Positions 59,800 to 64,000 of a stretch of DNA of 64,000 nt are shown piece after piece (positions within the stretch are counted from its first letter, which is position 1; the number at the start of each line of letters is the position of its first letter). The notes beneath the pieces are model-generated. The model was not told the origin of the DNA and searched no databases. It saw only the letters and a list, made by a program, of their open reading frames with translations. Source of the DNA: Xiphias gladius (taxonomy: Eukaryota > Chordata > Actinopteri > Istiophoriformes > Xiphiidae). The position numbers were made by a program, and so were the translations under genes. The DNA is taken from assembly GCF_016859285.1 (NCBI RefSeq), contig NC_053409.1, positions 24,020,476 through 24,084,475 of the forward strand. The letters are read 5' to 3'.

Positions 59800-60170
59800 A
59801 TACATGGCTGCGACTCACAATCATTTTCATTATTGATTTACCTGCTGATTATTTTTTTTGAGCATTCATTAGTCTATTACATGTCAACAAATAGTGAAAA
59901 AAATGCCCATTGCAACTTCCCAAAGACCAAGGTGATTATGTCAGATGTCTTGGTTTGTCCAACCAACAGTAGAGAACCCAAAGACGTTCAGTTTTCAGTG
60001 ATTTATAAAACAGAGACTCTTTCCAGAGGCTGGAAGTGGAGCATGTTTGACTTTTTTTGTCACTATTTTTGCTGACAAAAAAATCATTGAAACAATAGAT
60101 CGATGATCAAAATAGTTGCTGATTATTTTTTTCTTCAATCGAGTAATTGTTGTAAAAAATGTAGCACTAT
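59800..60170 (+). repeat. ATTAATCGATTA-type dispersed repeat copy
   Basis: GGCTGCGACTCACAATCATT, AAAATGCCCATTGCAACTTC, CAGATGTCTTGGTTTGTCCA and AATAGTTGCTGATTATTTTT, in the usual order, in the inferred first intron of cdca4. Confidence 0.75.
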
Positions 60171-62481
60171 TAGTGACTGAGATTTTGGTTATTAATATGT
60201 CCTTTCACATACTGTAGGTCTTAGAACTGTCCTGTCTCTGATAGACCTAGAGTATGTGCACAAACAGTTGAGTATGAGTTGTAAGATGTAACATTTGTCT
60301 GCTACAGGTGCCTGATCACAGTGATAAAGGTATAAAACATTTCCAGTCTGAACTGGGTCTTCGTCTTTACAAAAAAGAAAATATCTAAACCAAATATTTA
60401 ACATTAGTTTGGAGATTTATATTTTTTACAATTAACTTAATTCAAGTAAAATCCTTGAGATTTAACCCCAAAATGCTTAACTATAGGGTGTTCAAAAAAC
60501 CTTTATCAATATACCTGTTAAAAAAATTCTCATGTCCAAAACTGTTTTCTCTTCTCTGTGCAGTGTGCTTTCTCTCAGGTTGTAGGTCTTCCCGGTTCTA
60601 TTTCATTACCTATTTGAATTTTTACACGTTGTTTTTCCTTCAGCGAGATAGTGCTCTCTAGTGTCTCTTATTTAACAGGGACCAGCACAAATGCACTACA
60701 CATGAAGACAACATATGTCCATAATTGTTTTCTCACTCTTTGTATTTTAGATACTTTTTCCTACATTCTGTGACCATTTCCTGTCCACAAAATGTGTTAT
60801 TCTATGCAAGCGAGGACTCAAAGACCTCCAGACTCCCAAGCCATTCAGTGTCCATTAGATACGCTTCTTTTTCTTTTTTTTTTTGCGTTTGGATTGTAAC
60901 TTCTAAAAAATGTGGTGCTGATTTAATTCACTCATCTGATCAGTCAGGTGAAGACAGTAGCCGTAATTCAATCTTTCTCATTCTATGTCAGGTTTTCTGT
61001 ATGAAAATAGGTCTCTATTGAAGGGTGAAGTCAAAGAGTGTATAATCAGTTCCTAAGTAATTAGAAATGAAAATTTTTTTGATTTTTGTATTTGATTATA
61101 TGTTGAGTAAATGTTAAAGTATGTGGTGTTTTTGTCATCTCAGTTTTTGGCTGTAAAATCTTGCATCCCATGCCTGAGTGCACAATGTGTTGATTTTAAA
61201 ATGCCATATAATTTGCACAGATTATAGGGCTCAGTTTTGCCTGGCATCATAAAATGAAAATTTAAAGAAAAACAAATTCTTACTTGTTGGATTGCAGCTG
61301 AATTGTGACAATAACCGCAGTGTCTAGTGCATTTAGTCCCATTTTGGTTTCCGCAGAAAAGTGGGAAGTTTTTGTAAAACTGTTAACAACTCTTTGCTGT
61401 TCATTCCTATTTTGTAAACCCTAATTCTGTGCTTTAGAGTCCAACGTGTATGAATATTATTTTCACTGTACCCTTGCTTTTACTTTTTGTGATTGCTTTT
61501 TTTTTTTTTTTTAAATGTATCACCAATAGAAATTTGAAGCAAGTGGAATCATTCACCCAAATGCCCTGCCCACAGGTTTTACACAGAGGAGACACAGCCG
61601 GACACTGCACACTATTTTTCTGTCTGATGGAAAATTAAATGCCACAGGCTGCTGTTCAGAGCTCAGTCTCCTATTTACTTGCATCCCGTTTATTTTGGGA
61701 AGTCAGATGGCCTTTAATGTTAGCAGGAGCGTTGTTTTGTTCCTGTAAGACATCTGTGTATTCGAAGTGGTGTACAATAAGGAAGTTGACTCTACTTTTC
61801 TTCCCCTCCTCAGTGAAGAGAAAGTGAAAATCTTGTTCTACTAGTTTTTCGAAGCGTGGCGTGTGTAGACCCGGAAACCTGATATCCCATGTAATTATTA
61901 GTGGTTCATGGTGGTATACTGTATTGTGACTATTGTGAATGCTATTATTTTTCATATTCTTATCACTTTTACCCCTTAAAAGCACCTATTGATTAGGATA
62001 TCTTTTTGATTTTCTTGATCACAGGTGGCAGTGGGAAAGAATATAAGTGCACTGATTATGTAACTTGAGTGCTGTTTTTGTTTTCTGACAAAGGTCTCTC
62101 TAGTCTCTGCTTACTTTGATGCAGCGTCCGCATTTAGTTGGTAACCATGCTATTTTCGGTGGCTCAGTGGTCTGTTAAAAGTGTGGTTGTTCCGCCCAGC
62201 AGGAGTCTTGCCTCAGACTGGCCTAAAATGGGCAGAAATGGTGCTCAACAAAAGCTGCTTGTCGCTCGTACAAAAGTACTTGAAGCGTTGCAGCCGGGAC
62301 CAAGCTGCATTGCTATTGCCTGTGCCTCTCAACAGGAAAGGTATAGCAAACTTTAAGAAAAAAACAACTACAACGAACAATTTACTTTTTACTGTAGTGC
62401 ACAGAGAGTTTTAAACCTGTAGAGTTTATCTATAAAGTCACAGCTGCTGTTAAGCAGATTGTAGCGCTAGCTCCCTCATGT

Positions 62482-62506
62482 CCACACACACACACACACA
62501 CACACA
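62482..62506. repeat. (CA)n microsatellite
   Basis: About 12 CA units, 215 bases upstream of the cdca4 coding exon. Confidence 0.9.
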
Positions 62507-62722
62507 TATATTACACCACATAGCCTCATTATGTCACACATTTACGTCATTAATTACATGGCACTTATTCTTTTCACAATGATCCTAGCTAGTGAAATTC
62601 AGGACAGTAGGCATTTTGTGTGTTTGTCAGTGTGATAGATTTTTCATGATTCTCAGACAAGTGTTGCCACTGGGTGTCTGACTTGTGTTTCTGTCTCCTC
62701 GCCGTCATCACAGAGAGACAAC

Positions 62723-63643
62723 ATGTTCCCGAAGGGCACCAAGCGCAAGTTCTCAGACTCCGGGGAGGAGCCCGTCTCCAACGGCGACCAGGGCCAGGTG
62801 GCATCATCTGCGGCGGCTCGGACGCTGTCGTCCTCCTACAGCCTGCAGCGGCAGTCGCTGCTTGACATGTCGCTGATTAAGCTGCAGCTCTGCCACATGC
62901 TGGTGGAGCCCAACTTGTGCCGCTCTGTGCTCATCGCTAACACGGTGCGGCAGATCCAGGAGGAGATGACCCAGGACGGCACCTGGCAGATAATGACCCA
63001 GGCCCTGGCAGCTGCCCAGTGTCCTGCCGACCGCCTGGTGGCCACTGAGGTGCTGTGCCGGCAGACGGATGCGGCGGCTCAGGCCGGGCAGAGCCCCAAA
63101 CCCTTCTCAGTGGTCGGTCTGGAGGAAGGCTACCATTCTGAGGAGGTGGTGATGGAGGGAGACGTGGAGACAGAGGTCACCATGTCCACCTTGTCGCCCG
63201 TCTCCCCCCAGCTGTCCTCCGCCTCTTACCTGGCAGGACCCTTTGGCATGGGGCCTTGCTGGGAGGAGGAAGAGGAAGACGGTGAGTGCGAGGAGGACGA
63301 AGAGGAGGACAGCGAGGAGTGTGTGTCGGAGGGAGAGGAGGGAGACCGGGACCACCTGAGCGCAGACTCCAGGACAGGGGAGCAGGTTTTTGGGACTTTT
63401 GAGATCAAGCACCCGGCGCCGCCCCCTGACCCAGCGCTCGAGGAACTGTTTTCAGACGTGGACCCGTCCTACTATGACCTCGACACGGTGCTGACAGGCA
63501 TGCAGAGCACCCCCAAGATGGGGCCTTACGATCTGCTGGAGAGCCTTTCCTCTCACGGGCCGACGGCCCTGAGCTCCAGCTCGAGCTGCAGGTCAGACCT
63601 GAACGAACTGGACCACATCATGGAGATCATAGTGGGATCCTGA
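62723..63643 (+). CDS. cdca4: Cell division cycle-associated protein 4 (SERTA domain)
   Basis: Nuclear transcriptional co-regulator of the SERTAD/TRIP-Br family, linked to E2F/Rb-dependent cell-cycle control. It is a single coding exon of 306 residues; human CDCA4 has about 241. The start MFPKGTKRKF matches the family N-terminus (MF-x-x-G-x-KRK). The SERTA domain covers about 40-88: SYSLQRQSLLDMSLIKLQLC, HMLVEPNLCRSVLIANTVRQ, IQEEMTQDGTW, almost identical to mammals. The extra length comes mostly from a glutamate/aspartate-rich stretch at about 181-209. The conserved C-terminal blocks are ELFSDVDPSYYDLDTVLTGM (241-260) and the end DLNELDHIMEIIVGS. Downstream, AATAAA at 63929-63934 is a likely poly(A) signal. 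Confidence 0.96.
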   Translation: MFPKGTKRKFSDSGEEPVSNGDQGQVASSAAARTLSSSYSLQRQSLLDMSLIKLQLCHMLVEPNLCRSVLIANTVRQIQEEMTQDGTWQIMTQALAAAQCPADRLVATEVLCRQTDAAAQAGQSPKPFSVVGLEEGYHSEEVVMEGDVETEVTMSTLSPVSPQLSSASYLAGPFGMGPCWEEEEEDGECEEDEEEDSEECVSEGEEGDRDHLSADSRTGEQVFGTFEIKHPAPPPDPALEELFSDVDPSYYDLDTVLTGMQSTPKMGPYDLLESLSSHGPTALSSSSSCRSDLNELDHIMEIIVGS

Positions 63644-63928
63644 AACTCAGAACATTCCTCTGGCCTGTATTGATCCCGCAGACTCTTTCCAGACTATGCA
63701 CAGTACACGTGCATGTTCTGTATGTGGTTTTGTTACACATGGAAATTGTTGGAGGTTTTGGGACAATTTGGGAAATTAACAGCAAGCCAAGTAGATTATG
63801 GGATTGGCTGTTAGAGATGTAGTTGGTCTCCTCTAACAGACACTTAAGACACGTCGGCAGCTGCAGGTGGGACCTCCATCTTTTATTCAAAAAATGTAAT
63901 TGGCAGTTAAAGCAGTGAGGGTGAAATC

Positions 63929-63934
63929 AATAAA
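63929..63934 (+). promoter_or_regulatory. Poly(A) signal for cdca4
   Basis: AATAAA hexamer 286 bases after the cdca4 stop codon. A longer 3' UTR beyond the window cannot be excluded. Confidence 0.55.
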
Positions 63935-64000
63935 TTCGGGGATTCACAAGCCACGCTGGCCTGTGGGCAAAGCAGTTAGTTTCCTACTTTGTTGATGAAA

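Larger units (their letters stand above)
59061..62713 (+). other. cdca4: Inferred first intron of cdca4
   Basis: About 4 kb of A+T-rich sequence between the probable 5' UTR exon and the coding exon. It holds the ATCGATTA-type repeat copy at 59800-60170 and a (CA)n array at 62482-62506. No other gene was seen. The acceptor TCGCCGTCATCACAG ends at 62713. Confidence 0.5.

Noticed and set aside
62723..63643. Assignment as SERTAD1 or SERTAD2
   Set aside because: The SERTA domain (LLDMSLIKLQLCHMLVEPNL) and the block YYDLDTVLTGM are specific to CDCA4.

Overview
The window is nuclear DNA from a ray-finned fish, most likely a spiny-rayed (percomorph) teleost. The evidence is compact vertebrate genes with GT-AG introns, A+T-rich introns, many CA/GT microsatellites, CpG-rich first exons, and several interspersed repeats that look like common percomorph families (copies with ATTAATCGATTA ends, tRNA-derived SINE tails, Tc1-type DNA elements). 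It carries no prokaryotic operons, CRISPR arrays or phage genes.

Five protein-coding genes were rebuilt by splicing exons by eye; phases agree at every junction except one. (1) 233-27704, minus: larp1b, La-related RNA-binding protein; 13 exons giving 776 residues, with the C-terminal DM15 part beyond the left edge. (2) 30692-39430, minus: a compact phospholipase B1-like GDSL lipase; 16 exons, 422 residues, with a signal peptide, one catalytic domain and a GPI-type hydrophobic tail. (3) 40600-45076, plus: a DRAP1 (NC2-alpha)-like histone-fold corepressor; 6 exons, 150 residues. (4) 46681-52978, minus: ahsa1, HSP90 co-chaperone; 9 exons, 339 residues. (5) 62723-63643, plus: cdca4, SERTA-domain cell-cycle regulator; one coding exon of 306 residues, probably with a 5' non-coding exon near 58.5 kb.

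The plb1-like and drap1-like genes are head to head across a 1.2 kb gap. The drap1-like gene and ahsa1 are tail to tail with poly(A) signals about 100 bp apart. ahsa1 and cdca4 are head to head across a repeat-filled interval. The genes do not form one pathway; they are ordinary neighbours.

The most informative non-coding structure is a nested transposon record. A 445 bp fold-back element (53495-53939), flanked by TA on both sides, sits inside the RNase H domain of a decayed LINE. Its arms match the end of a Tc1-like transposase relic at 28526-28925, which identifies the probable parent family. Other notable structures are perfect intronic hairpins (10708-10768, 10184-10280, 15344-15385), a possible GC-AG intron in larp1b, and a perfect 23 bp tandem duplication of homeodomain-like sites between plb1-like and drap1-like. 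I found no convincing new multi-gene system.
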